Assembly: GCF_964340395.1 (NCBI RefSeq)
Contig: NC_135560.1
Location: 15,417,598-15,481,597 of the forward strand
Direction of reading: 5' to 3'
Length of the DNA stretch: 64,000 nucleotides
Source of the DNA: Glandiceps talaboti
Taxonomy: Eukaryota > Hemichordata > Enteropneusta > Spengelidae
The stretch's first letter is position 1, and each line of letters opens with the position of its first letter. Positions 38,111-50,975 of the stretch are shown here, one piece after another. The notes under the pieces are model-generated. The model saw only the letters and a program-made list of their open reading frames with translations, was not told the DNA's origin and searched no databases. The translations under genes and the position numbers were made by a program.

Positions 38111-41100
38111 TGTTTACCTGTCTGTATGTCTGTATCTCGGCCTTAGTGTGTACCTCATGCGTTACCAACTCTGATGTCAACATATATATGTTTGTTGATA
38201 ACACGCTTTTTTCAGACTTTTATCTCACAAATTGCCAATATCAATAATGAACAGAGAGTAGTACGTAGCAACACACTTATGTAATATGTAACACAATCAA
38301 AATGCACAAAACATGACTACAATGTGGAGAGCTCCACGTTTCTACTGGTTCTGTTTTTGTCCAAAGATGGCTGACAATGGCCTAAAGGCCAACTGTGTGC
38401 ACCCCCTTGGGGCAACTGTTGCGACTCTGGCACCTGCCAACTAGAGAGGGCGCCGTACATAAACACGATTATTACATGATCGCCTTTATATGTCTAAATG
38501 TTCTGTGTTTTATTGTTTTTAATTTTCCGTGTTTGTTCATGTATGGATAGTTATCATAATATCATTCTAAATATATATAGTACGTCTATGAAATCATTTC
38601 TTTTTTCACATATATTTATTCACCCATCTTTCTTATTGATTTATGTTAACTTCTGTGTATTAAAGGCTGTTTATCTATCCATCAATTCATTTCTGTATTT
38701 GGCCGGCTCTATGTAAGTTTGTTCTAGCAAATTTCTTTTTTTGAAAAATAATGGGCTATGAACGCTTAGTGTCAGTGACTCAGTGACGTCAGAGTATATC
38801 ACGTGATAAACTCAGTTAGAGTGTAATTTGAAAACGACAATCGACCTTTGAATGAAACAACCAGCCCGTATCGTCATCACCTCGCTAAGTGCTAACTATT
38901 AGACTACCATATCGCCTAGGAGGTGAATGTATCGATAGCGAGGAAGAGATCATATTACTCTCTGATGTGATGGGATTTTACACTGTGCGTATAGGTAAGA
39001 TCGATTCTATTCTATCAGTTCTGTAATCTCGTAGTCTATGCAGTAATAAATGGGTTGTATAGTGTTTAAGGCTAAATTTAAAAAAAAAAGTTGACTCTAT
39101 TAAAATCGCTTGAACACAGCTTAGAGGTGATATGATCGATGTCGGATCGATACAACTACTGGGAACATTGGGTTACATGTGTCGTCGTTATGCCTTCATG
39201 CTGTAAATACACGGGTTGTAGGCATTGAAGTATCCGTACGTGAAACTTCATTCAACGTTCAAGGTCTACTGAATACAAGCAATAAACAGGAATATAGGAA
39301 TGCCGAAGTTAGCCTGATAATAAGGCTACATACAGCGACTGTACCGGGTAAGATTAGTATTCGCGTCAGTGCGCCATTTACAAATTTATTAGTCAGCATT
39401 TTATGGTGTTTCTAGGCCTGCAACGTTCATTTGCTTCATTGCATTTGAAATTTAGATTCTTCTTGCAGGCTTGGTTTGACAACTAGACATTGAGAACTGC
39501 AAATTAGACCCTCGGTCTCACAATTACGATACAGCATATGATAGCATTTAGCTCCAAAAATAGAACCTCTTCAGTATTTATATTCTATTTTTATTACTAT
39601 ATGTTTAGAGCTAGGTCACGATAACAAAAGACTCGATTGTGATATCTTAATCGTGCCCTATCTTCGTATCACTCAGTTTTGACAGTAAGGTCGGTGCCCG
39701 TAGTCTTAAATTCGATCACAAAATAGAGAATATCCTACATGTGCGGGTCAAAAACCGTTATCGATTACGTTATATATTGGAGCGATTACGACAGAAATTA
39801 ACCATTTCGGCAGTTAACATGTCCATAAAATTCCATCAGTTAGCACCATATACGAGCAAACAACACCATTACTGCTTAACATGACGTCTCCAACGCTATT
39901 TTATTGATGAAAATTGCCTATTCATTTGTAGTTGGAACCCCAGGGCAATGATATGTCGTCGGCATGTAAACGACTACATTGAACTGTGTCATTATGCTCA
40001 GCTGTCAATATGTTCATCATTCTGACCGGTAAATCAAACGTGTATATTGATAGCTCACCCGGTCATCACCACAGATGCTATATGCACTATGTAAATCGAT
40101 TGTGCTAGAATTGATAACACATAAAACAAACACAACAAAGACACTGTCGTCGAATTTTAAAACTGGATGGGTAAAGACATAACACTATGTGCTAGGCCTA
40201 CGAGAATAGGCCAAGGTACGGTTTTGCGTACGTACGTACGGCTAGCCTAGGACCTTTTTTCGTTTTGTCCTTACTAATGCTAACCTGAGATTTCTTATCT
40301 TGCTTTTCTTTCTAACAACTGCAAAATAACATCTGTCGAATAATTCTAAAGACTGTTATGATATCGTTAACGTTATTTGATTTTAACATACACTATATAT
40401 TATACGACGTTAAGGTAACGTCAATATATAAGATAATTAAAGTCAGAGATTTGTTGGAAAATATGTTATTTTTCATCATAAAATGTATGAAGGTTTTCAT
40501 TACTGGCCGGTGTGTGCTATCACGTTTAGCAATAGCGGGAGTTGTATATAACCTTCGCCTCCCAACATCACAGGGACAGTTTCGCCGATTAACCACTTAG
40601 TTTTCTAGTTTTTGGTTTGTTTTGTTTTGGGTTTTTTTGCAAATTGTCATCATTTTGTTGATGTATTTCTCATTTTGATGCTATAAATGACAGAACAACG
40701 TTAACTGTAATTTGTCAAGATTTTACTGCAGGAGGGGGGGGGGCTATATTCCCTAATACATTAAATACAATCTGCAGTAACTTATCGCCATTGTGTTGAC
40801 TAGCATAGTATTCAAGGACTTGAACATTGATGGACTGATAGGCCATTCAATATGTTAGAACACTTTTTATATTGTCTGTAACTCTGTTATATTCAAAACA
40901 TGCTATTCTTAGAAATAAGTAACAGATTTTGGCTATTGTGCAATATGTAACTAAGCCTAATATATAACAACGCATGTGGACAGGCACGAGAGTTAGTAAT
41001 GAATACTTCATCGGCGTAATATTCACTATGAAGATCGTTAGTTTCTGGACACCATTTTTAGCAGAGGAAGTAGAATATGCGTGTATTATTTACAGAGCAT

Positions 41101-41925
41101 AATTTAAAAATACAATCAAATAGAAAAGAAGCAATCATATTTGCATGATCAAAATAGCATCACAAGCCTATTGTTGAACCTTCAAAAATGTTAATGGTAG
41201 AGGCCTATTACATTGATCTATATTCAGTGAACACGACATGCATGATGCAAATGGTCATGGGGGACAATGCCGGTAAATAATTCTCCTGCAGCATATGTTT
41301 TGTCTTTTGGTGATTAATCATTGTTATTTAGCAACTTATTTCTCTTCAGGTTTTCGAATAAACTCTATGATCCAGCTGTAATTAAATATCATGCTCAAAC
41401 AGACAGAAGTCTTCGTAATTCGAGAACAAAAAGTATTACTTTCCAAAGATGAAGCAATTAGGTTACATATACATGTATACTCAGGCTTAATGTCATTAGA
41501 ACATCGCTCAACGTCAACTGTGTCTCGTTCCATTCTATGTAAAGCCATTTTAAGTAAGAGCTACTAATATGACATTGGCCCAAGGCTGCCATTTTATCTG
41601 TGTTTAAACAAGACATATATAGGTAAGCTATCACTAGAACTGTCTAATGTACTTTTCAACCAATAAATACATATTTCTCAATAAGGCTCATAAAAGGAAT
41701 AATTTGCAAATGGAAATCGTGAGTCGCCAAAACAATAAAGTGACAAAACAAAAAAAGGACTAAAAGTGTGTTATATTGAGAAACCAATCAGACATTGTTG
41801 TTCATTGATCATAGCTATTTGTTGCGATGGTAACACTTGTGTGTGACAATGTGGATTGATACAAACAAAGAATTCGCATCTTGTATCAAGAATTCGTTTC
41901 ACTCATGATAAATTAATAAAATTGT
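38111..41925. other. Non-coding stretch
   Basis: Holds ORFs of 60-80 codons without recognisable domains (38498-38716 +, 39179-39415 +, 40358-40600 +), a (CGTA)n run near 40229 and an 11-base G run near 40734. No gene can be supported. Confidence 0.4.
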
Positions 41926-42076
41926 ATTCTTATATATAAATATCTCTCAGAAAGTACTTGAGCATCACAACTTACACATACAAGTATGTAACATAAGAAA
42001 ACATTTCGTATTTTAATATTAGTCACTATATAAGAAAGAAAAGCGTACGTTTTAAGTTGGCTATACTTTGCTTAAT
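41926..42076. repeat. ~150-bp direct repeat, copy 1
   Basis: Begins ATTCTTATATATAAATATCT, contains CAGAAAGTACTTGAGCA and ACATACAAGTATGTAACATA, and ends near GCTTAAT. It matches 42830-42983 with scattered substitutions and small indels. Confidence 0.9.
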
Positions 42077-42274
42077 CATATCATCATACACCTAAACTTT
42101 GAACATCTATCTATAGCGCCCGACTCGTTTAGGCATGAATTCAGAAGTTTACTGCATATGCTTTATGATCTAAATAGACTATTGTCAAATTTGATCGAAA
42201 AATGGGCTGATGATGACTCGCGCTATATTGATATTAGATCGTTCATTGAAAATAAACCCCAGAAGAATAATTAG
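42068..42274 (+). CDS. Unassigned 68-codon ORF, possible terminal exon
   Basis: Reads MLNHIIIHLNFEHLSIA, then DSFRHEFRSLLHMLYDLNRL and an acidic/basic tail ending KPQKNN. The second half is helical-looking and not low-complexity. An acceptor-like CTATCTATAG at 42108-42117 would start an exon at APDSF. It lies between the two copies of the 150-bp repeat. No family is recognised, and it may be chance. Confidence 0.2.
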   Translation: MLNHIIIHLNFEHLSIAPDSFRHEFRSLLHMLYDLNRLLSNLIEKWADDDSRYIDIRSFIENKPQKNN

Positions 42275-42829
42275 CTTCTAAATGAATTTCCATCGTTCGG
42301 AGAATTCTATAATTAACAAATGAATAATTTACAAGAGAAACCTTGATAGAAAATTGCAATTTCCACTAAGAGCATGCTACAGGGTCGGAGTATAATTTCA
42401 CGTTTCAGGTAGTTCGCGGAAAAATTGAATCGGCATAAAGATCAGAACAATAAACGATATGAGTGTATGCAATGATTAATACTTTATTCCTGGTTTTGTT
42501 TCCGTTTGTTGTGCTTTACTTATAATCCGCAATTGACTATCGTCTGTTATAAATTTAAGTTTAGCCTAATATTTAGCGCATATGGTGATTCCTCTATTCC
42601 CAACATAAATTTCTTTATCGCCTAAACTTTTCATTTTGTTGCTTTTATAAATTAGTTACTTCGAAATTACCCATCGTGCAATATAAACCTACACTAAGAG
42701 AAAATGGCGATTCCTCCACCCCGTGTATAAGTTTAATATGTTCATTGCATGATTTTCATCTTGCCATTTATTATCTAGAGGTTGGAATATATTCTGCATT
42801 CCGTTCTTTTTCACTTAAAGATAAAGACC

Positions 42830-42983
42830 ATTCTTATATATAAATATCTATCTCAGAAAGTACTTGAGCACCACACCTTAAACATACAAGTATGTAACAT
42901 AAGAAAACTTTCCGTCTTTTAATATTAAGTCACTAAATAATAAGGAAAAGCGTATATTTTAAGTTGACTATACCTAGCTTAAT
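42830..42983. repeat. ~150-bp direct repeat, copy 2
   Basis: Partner of 41926-42076, 904 bp downstream in the same orientation. Confidence 0.9.
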
Positions 42984-44148
42984 GTGATTTTGTTTCTAGA
43001 GGACATTACATATTTTCTTAGATAAACCTAGCGCATTCTTTATGTAGCAATACCATATGTGCAATTTATCTACGACAGAGAAAGTTATGAAGGATAGAAA
43101 AGAGACAAAAGAACAACATCCAAAAGCAATTATAGTTGCTTTAAGGAATCCATCTTGATGATAATTTTGTCTTCGTGGTCACGGTTCGCACAGAAAATAC
43201 GCTGTGTTTACTTATTTTCAAAAGTTACCATATTAGGCATTCATAGGAAAAATGATATCGAGAATGGTCTTCATAAAATATTCATTACCATGTTATGGCT
43301 ACCTGAATACTATATTAAAAATTGCCTTGGCAACATGAAAATATTTGTGAAATGAACAAATAATTTATCAGGAGATAATTAAGATTCCTCTTTACATCTA
43401 GCTCTAGTTATGCACGACTGAAGAAACGGTAACTAAGAATGTGTATGTCTTCACGAGTCCCTAACCACTGCCGCCAAACTTAAATTCCATCTGCAGTGCA
43501 GTGTATTTCTATTATCTGTGTCTCTAAATAGACCGCTCTGACATACATATGTCGATGTCGGAAACCTTCATGAGAGAAGAAAAATATTAGCAGATTACCT
43601 GATGTAAGTACAAGCTCTTATATTATACTGGGTCACGTAGGCTTTGTACATGAAAAGCTACAACTACAACATCAATAAAAGTTTACCCTAAATAATACTG
43701 TTTATTTCCTAAGATTACCTTCTACACGGTTTGAAAGATTTAATGCTGAGCCTGAAATATTAGCGATTTTGATACACTGTATATTGCCGTGTAATGGTTT
43801 CTATTTAAAAGATAACATGGGTCTAATTTATTATCATTGATTATATCAGAAAGTTAGACCTTCTCCCTAGGGATTCTCGAAATGATATGAACGTACTTGT
43901 ACTCTACAATGATTACTGTCGAGAAGAAGTGTATATAAGATATCTTTACGCACTTTCCCAGCATGAAGGCTATAAACAGGGACCAATGATATAAGAATGT
44001 TAACGAAATACGTTTGGCGGGGTAGTTTTCCTGCAAATATCATTTCTAGTTCTTCCACACCTTGCCATGGAAATAACTTTTCAAAAATCCACCACTTTTT
44101 TGGAAGGAAATCGTTCTAATAATCTTTTATTTTCCATACAATGAGATC
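42984..44148. other. Non-coding stretch
   Basis: Nothing recognisable beyond short unassigned ORFs. Confidence 0.4.
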
Positions 44149-44290
44149 AGTATTTGGCAGTCATATTTGGAATATATTAATTAACCCAGTATTCGGCAGC
44201 CATATTAGATTCTACAGTAAACCAAGTATTCGGTAGCCATATTGGATTCAACAGTTAACCCAGTATTTTGCAGCTATATTGGATTCAAAA
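44149..44290. repeat. 37-bp minisatellite, about four copies
   Basis: AGTATTCGGCAGCCATATT, then a G/A-GATTC...AACC tail, repeats at a 37-bp period with a diverged first unit. A single related copy (TATTCGGCGGCCATATTGG) lies at 55805-55829. Confidence 0.88.
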
Positions 44291-45085
44291 TAGTATTATT
44301 TTGATATCATTTTGTCCGCTATGTCAATAATTTGTAACCAATCCCTTTTATTCTTGAACTTCACTGAGATTACGTTGAAGTTGTCAAAAAACAAGGTAAC
44401 AACAAACTCAAGCCGCAAGTTTTTATTTTATACGTACGTATGGTATTCCCTTGTACTGCAAAACTAAACAATAACTGACAACTTTTTAGTGAATATATCT
44501 TTGGTTATTTGATAAAAAAAACTACGATCCCAGTAACAGCTAGTGTAGGTTTAATGTTGAACCAGATTGCGATAAGTTTTAAGTATGAGGACCTAGAATT
44601 TCCCAAAATTTACAATACATTCATTTCATTTGTTTCCTCGGCATCTAATTTCCGGACAGTTTAAATACATCACTTTACTACAACAGTAGACATATACGTT
44701 TTATTAGTCACAGCTAACTTTCTACTTAATGTGATGCAATTTAATACACTCATGAAAAATGACTTCGGAAAGCTATGAAAAGAGGAAATTACGCATAATT
44801 GGAACACACTGCTATTGTATTAGTAAGGTTACATAGGAATAAACATTACATGAGAGGACGAAGAAGATCAGCATTCAGATGTACCATTACGTAAGGAATA
44901 CACAAACTATTTTCGAAATGCTAATTTCTAAATATTGATACTCATAATCTTTATATCTCCATGGCATAGGTATGTGGAGAAATATATCATTACACAACAT
45001 AATATTTTCTTTCGCAACGCACCTACGTTATGACTGAAACGGTACGGTGGTACTGCATGTACTTCATTCATTGTTTATTACATTT
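44291..45085. other. Non-coding stretch
   Basis: Nothing recognisable. Confidence 0.4.
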
Positions 45086-45156
45086 ATTGTTGTTGTTGTT
45101 TTTGTTGTTGTTGTTGGTGGTGGTGGTGGTGGTGGTGGTGGTGGTGGTGGTTTTTT
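45086..45156. repeat. (TTG)n(GTG)n trinucleotide repeat
   Basis: TTGTTGTTGTT passes into GGTGGTGGT and ends in a T run. The poly-Val/Gly open frame is an artefact. Confidence 0.95.
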
Positions 45157-47367
45157 TTATCATTATCTGAAAGGTTGTAGGGAACGATTCAGTGGGAGTT
45201 GGTCATATGATTTGACACCAGATGGTGCGCCATCTTGTTTTCAACGAGCATACGGCCCATTCCCTTCAAAAAACCTTCAAAACGTCTATTGTAAGCAATT
45301 AAGCACAACACTCACACTACCTCAGTGTAGTAACAGATGTAAAAGTAGTTCAGGTACGGTATGAAAGATTGCCATTAGACATAGTATAAGAGTTAAACGA
45401 TTCTCTGCTATATAAATAATCGTTTCGATCTATAGTCAACTAACAAAATGATCGGAGAAAATCGTTTATGTGCACTGTAATTCGTAGTGCGATTGCCTCA
45501 GGCCTTTCAGTTTTATCACAATTGCCAGGAATTATTAGATATATCTTCCTTAGAGTTTTGCTACTTTGAAAACAAAAACTGTACTTCTGAAAAATGAACT
45601 ATAGAATTAAATTAATATATTTTCGCACCAATTTGGAAAATAAAAAGGAACAATGGCAGATCTCGTGACGTTGGTTTTTCCAATATGAACTCGAGTTTAA
45701 TGTCCAACATCATACTCTCTTTAGCCAGCATCATGAGAGTATTTCATAAATTCTAATTCTAACCCTATTGCTATGAGAACGTAATATGCATAGCACTTCT
45801 TGCCATTACCTTCAGTTATTCAAGGATTCAAATATACAAAATTAAGATAAAGAAAATCATTACAAAGCATAACAAAATCCTCCCCAATAGCGAACGTTGT
45901 GACCTGATATTTCGAAATCTTCAATGTTTATGTCAAATTATTAAAATCGCCTAGAAGAATATTCTTTCGAAAAAAAAACATTCCGTTTTCCTAATCGTTT
46001 TAGAAGCAAAATATAAAAGTTCGGAAGCTGTCAAATATATTTCCGCCTTGAATAGACACATAAAGGGTGTTACGGAAATAGCGTCGTATTACAGCTGACC
46101 ATTTCATGGCTCGGTACCACAGTTCCAAACTATCTAGATCTGCCATCTGCAGTTCTGCCATGACACGCAACAGCATTCATTTTCAACCATGGTACTAATC
46201 CCTCCAAGCAGTGAAAAACATTAATTCTGTCCCTTTGTCAATATTACAAAGTAAGAAGTCACTCAATCCTAGACACCGAAAGCAGGTGGTCCAATTACGA
46301 AATATAAAGAGACTCTGGCTATGTCGATCAAAAATGTCTTCTTAACTTCTGCCCACTCAAGACATCTTTATTCATCTAGCGATTACCTTGATACGCTATA
46401 GTGTTTATATATCGTAAAAGCAATCCTTATAGGATAGCAGAGACACCCTTGAAGTGAATTCGAGGCGTCAGTCAGGGTTCGTGTGCAACATATAGGCTTA
46501 GCACTATACTTCTATGTGAAGAATATCCACATTTTGAAAAGGCCAATGACCGATCAGTTAAAATATGCGGCGGTATATCACCTATGCTTTGACTAGAGTC
46601 AAGCATCGCAAGTATGATTACTAATTTTGATTAACGATAAATACACTGTGATCGAAAATCTTCATCTTAATTAAAATTACAAAAGAATATTCAATAGATA
46701 TGTCAGTTGCAACATTTGTTTTTCTAAATTCGGATTGATATCATTCAGATGTCTTACCAAGTCACAAATATACTTATTCTGGAGAAAGATTTGCTTGAAG
46801 ATTCATAACGATTCAAAGAATTGAAGATAAATATACTCTCTTAGCGTCAGAGCGTTGCCCGTTCAAGTTCTTCAAAATCACCATCTCTGTGCATTCAACG
46901 GCATCATGCATCACTGATATGAACGACAACCTTCGATATTCTTGACCTGAATTACCGAAATGAAAATAATACGTCTGAAGAAAGTCAAATGATGTTATAT
47001 TTGACTTTTCAAACTTACGACTGTGACGATAGCACCTCTGAAATCATACTCGACCGTCTTGAAAGTTCACCTCTTTAAATGGTTCTTTCCTGAGTATACA
47101 TTACGCCTAAATCCTAGGCTCTTCACTTCACAAATCATGTTTACGAAGTACGTGCTGAGTTCGTACCATCGAATTGCATAAGCAATACAGTCTGTCCGTT
47201 GTAACGAGACTTGGTGTTTTGAACAGCAATATTCAGGGTAAACGTATTTGTGCCTTCTGTTAATGTTAAAACATACCATAGGAAGCAATCGAGGACAACA
47301 CAGGTGCAACCACAAGGAATGCGTGAAAAACACGATACAAGAAGTATGTCACTTTGTAATCGATATT
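45157..47367. other. Non-coding stretch
   Basis: No gene or element is recognised. Confidence 0.4.
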
Positions 47368-47512
47368 ATTTGTTTGTTTTTTTGTTTGTTTGTTTGTTTG
47401 TTTGTTTGTTTGTTTGTTTGTTTGTTTGTTTGTGTCTGTCTGTCCCTCTGTCTACCTGTCTGTCTGTCTGTCTGGGTTTTTTTTGTTTGTTTGTTTGTTT
47501 GTTTGTTTTGCT
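47368..47512. repeat. (TTTG)n(TCTG)n(TTTG)n microsatellite
   Basis: TTTG block, then TCTG variants, then a T run and TTTG again. Confidence 0.97.
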
Positions 47513-50135
47513 TTGCTTTCTCGGAGGATCGCTTATTGTATGAAGGAGTAAGGGGAAAGATAATATTTAGATATTTACTATTTACTGATTTTGTGATGTT
47601 AATTTTTCTGTGTAATGGATATCATTCAATTCAATTCAATTCAAATGTATGTGATGAAGTTTGAAGTCAATATAACAGATTTCTCTTTGCTATATCACTT
47701 TCTATTCCCTAGACTATGCATACCTAGATATCTAGATATAAAGCAAAGTAAGACTGATGGTTCCAGGCATAACTATGAGATGACTCTATAGAAACAATAA
47801 TATTACAGATATTAGAAGAGGTCTCTTTATCCTCCCAAAAGACTTCTGACATAATACCTTTTCGATTGCATGCGTCAAACAACCTACAGGAAATTCTCTA
47901 GGCACATTTATTCTAGATAAATTCTTAGAATATTGTCATTTTAGTGCATACATTCTCATTCGGTGGATATAACTTAATTCAAAGTGTGCCATTAGAATGT
48001 GATTGTGTATATAAAGAAGTTGATCTTACATTCAATGACCAGGCACATATATTTTATAGTCGTTACACATTTTTGCTGCAAATATCGAAGAATGTAATTG
48101 TCTCACGGTACCTGGGATACACGAGTGTTGTCTTCCGTGAAAAGAATTATTGATCTTGAAGCAGAATTACATTAATGTGGGTGGTTCTATTTCAAGACCA
48201 ACGTAGCACAATTATAGAATTCTGTTAGCGTGTATATTTGATGTAATTTTATTTTTCAAGTCTATTAACTTAATGTAATGCCATGAAGTCAGTGGAAGAA
48301 CATTTTCAATAGTCTTTCAGAGCACTGGGAAAACGAATCAACGTGTAATTTGGTACAGTTAGGTGACAATTTTTGTAGCAATTTCCGTCCGTACTCGGAA
48401 AATTCGCAATTTAACAGCATGTTAAATTCAATTTGCGGGGGAATGCTCAAGATTTGGGGGTTTTCCAATGATACGTTGCTTGGCGTATCTGTATGCAGCG
48501 CAAAGGCTCAACACGTAAACGTACATATTTAAACATTGAACAAGGATTGTAGATTATGTTTAACAAGATGGGCAGCGTGGTTTATTTTTGATCGTAGGAT
48601 GGCATGATATTCAACAGACCTTGTAAAAGACTAGTTCAGATGGTATGAATTGAACACGTTGCCAAACAACGCCAGCGTATAGCGGTCTGAGTTTGAATCC
48701 ATAGCTACAAATAGTTCATTTAAACGAGGTGTTCCAACACATTTATGATACATATAAAACCAAATACTGACTGCGGTAAAATGTAATTTTTATAAGGTAG
48801 AATGCATGCCTGAAAGTCGGAATTCTTCAACTCTGCAAAGACTTTGACATACGAAGCTTGAACCTGGTCCTTTTTAAATAAAAGAAACTTCAACGTCATT
48901 GTTCATCGTCCTGTTTTCAAAGAAATCGATGTTAATAGGGAACTTGCAAACCCACCATGATGAATGTTGCGTCATGGGAAATGTGATAATAAATACTAAT
49001 CAAATAGTATTGTAAACAATGTTACATTGTTTGTAACCACAGATAATCAATTCATAGTCACCCTGTCCATTGTGGGGGGTTTATTTTATCGGTAGCTCCA
49101 GATTAGGTGTTACGATTACCACAGATAATCCCATAGTCCTTTGCATCTGAGCATGCTCAGTCTGGATTGCAAGTTCCCTATTTCCCATAGAGATAACACT
49201 AATGCTCACAACGTACCAACAACGATTAAAAGATTTATATTTGCAAGACTCAAGGTTCCTAATACGTTAATATGTTCATTCTGGATCATTTCAATAGCTA
49301 TATGTAATGATATTTTCCGTTTTCTACCCTTTACCATCATTAACTTTATAAATACTAGTGTACATACCAATATGTTTTAGTTTTTAGATATCGCTTACAG
49401 AACGTGACCGCCATATTCTTAACAACTACTAATTTGACCGAGTGCAGAAGTAACGTACGCTGTCAGTTTCATTTCATATTACTAATATATACATACACTA
49501 CAATGTATAGCGAAGATTCTCGTAACCCTTTTCTCATTTTACAACTGATCAAGAAGAAATTTAACACGATGGGCAATTCTTCTGACAAACGATGTACTCT
49601 TCTTTTTACGACAGGAATAATTAATAGTGTTGTTGCTTACAGCTAAGGATGAATGGTAGTGTCAGAACGTCGCCCCGGGTCCTAAGAAATTTCCAAAGTT
49701 TGGTGTGTGATTAAAATCCAATCTCATTGATATTGACCTCGGCTGTCAATTTTTCTTAAACCAAAGCCGTGTCCTTTTCCTAATCATTAGCTACATTGTA
49801 ACTTCATCAGGAAGTGCTCAGTCACTTTGCGAGGTTCCTCTCCCTCTGAACTTTAAAGTTGTGTATTGTAATGACCATATCACCAAATGGCGACCATATC
49901 AAAAGCTATGGATTCAATAGTAGACAAATTGGGTTGGATTTAGAGTTAAACTTTTCGTTCGATCTCAACATCCCACCACTTACATATGTAACGTAATGCA
50001 ATTAATATATACTGCCTTTAAGCAAGACATATGGAATGGCTTCTTTATGTTTGTACTGTTGATGATTTGTAATAACATGTGGTACTCATCTGACAGCTAA
50101 TTTGGAAGGGGGAATGTTGTGTCATGCATTGATAC
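47513..50135. other. Non-coding stretch
   Basis: Contains the inverted pair AGGGAACTTGCAA (48937-48949) and TTGCAAGTTCCCT (49168-49180), and a palindrome AAACAATGTTACATTGTTT near 49014. No gene is recognised. Confidence 0.4.
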
Positions 50136-50168
50136 TGTTATGTTATGTTATGTTATGTTATGTTATTG
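50136..50168. repeat. (TTATG)n pentanucleotide repeat
   Basis: TTATG units in tandem, at the left flank of the LINE-associated region. Confidence 0.95.
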
Positions 50169-50280
50169 TTTATAAGTTGTCCTATATGGACAAATCATAG
50201 AGTACTTAAATAAAATTTACAAAAAAAGAGCCACATCCAGCCCTCTGGCCTATAGGACACAAAAAATATCAAATTAAAAA

Positions 50281-50282
50281 CA

Positions 50283-50347
<65 letters not shown>
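50281..50347. repeat. (AAAT)n microsatellite
   Basis: Pure AAAT units just upstream of the LINE fragment. Confidence 0.97.
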
Positions 50348-50351
<4 letters not shown>

Positions 50352-50463
50352 TCATTTTAGTTGTAAATAAAGGTTTTCTTATGGTTAACGGAATCATGTA
50401 ACAAGGGTGCCTATCAATGGGAAATTTCATCATTCGTATTGAATAACTGTATATTACATGTAG

Positions 50464-50975
50464 TTGTGTTCAATGAAGGAACTACCACGCAAAGCTGTCA
50501 AGTATGCAGGTGCTAAATTATGGAATAGCATCCCTAGCAACATTCGCAACATAAATAGCAGAAGTCATTTCCAAAAAGAGTTCAAAAAATATATCCAATC
50601 ATTGTAAACTAGTTATACTTCATATTCATAGAGATTGATTACCGTTTGTCTGTATATTTAAGTAGGGCATTTTTTTGTTTCTTTGTGTTTGTGTATTTGT
50701 TTGTTGTTTGTCCACCTATATATGTGATGTATTTTGTAAATCCTTTATGATATTTTTTTTCTATTCTGTCAATGTTACAATACATTCAATTTGATCAGCA
50801 GACCCAGTAATTAATAATTCCTAATTCCTAAGATTGTAAAAGGGGACGGACTCGACTAGTTGCAAAGACAACTATTTTACGTCTCCCTTTCCCATGTTGA
50901 ATACTTTATACATTGTAGAATTGTTATATATGTATATGTATTTCTGGAAATAAAGATTATTATCATTAAAATCTG
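50464..50975 (+). pseudogene. 5'-truncated non-LTR retrotransposon (LINE) 3' end
   Basis: An open stretch of 47 codons ends at TAA 50605-50607 and reads KYAGAKLWNSIPSNIRNINS then SHFQKEFKKYIQSL. This is the classic jockey/CR1-like RT C-terminus (YxGAxLWNSIPxxIR...F...LK). About 340 bp of 3' UTR follow, ending in GGAAATAAAGATTATTATC, an AATAAA signal with the ATT-rich tail usual for these elements. A stop at 50461 closes the frame upstream. Confidence 0.82.

Noticed and set aside
47368-47664. 138-aa Phe/Val/Cys-Leu-rich membrane-like ORF
   Set aside because: The hydrophobic stretch is the translation of (TTTG)n and (TCTG)n microsatellites.
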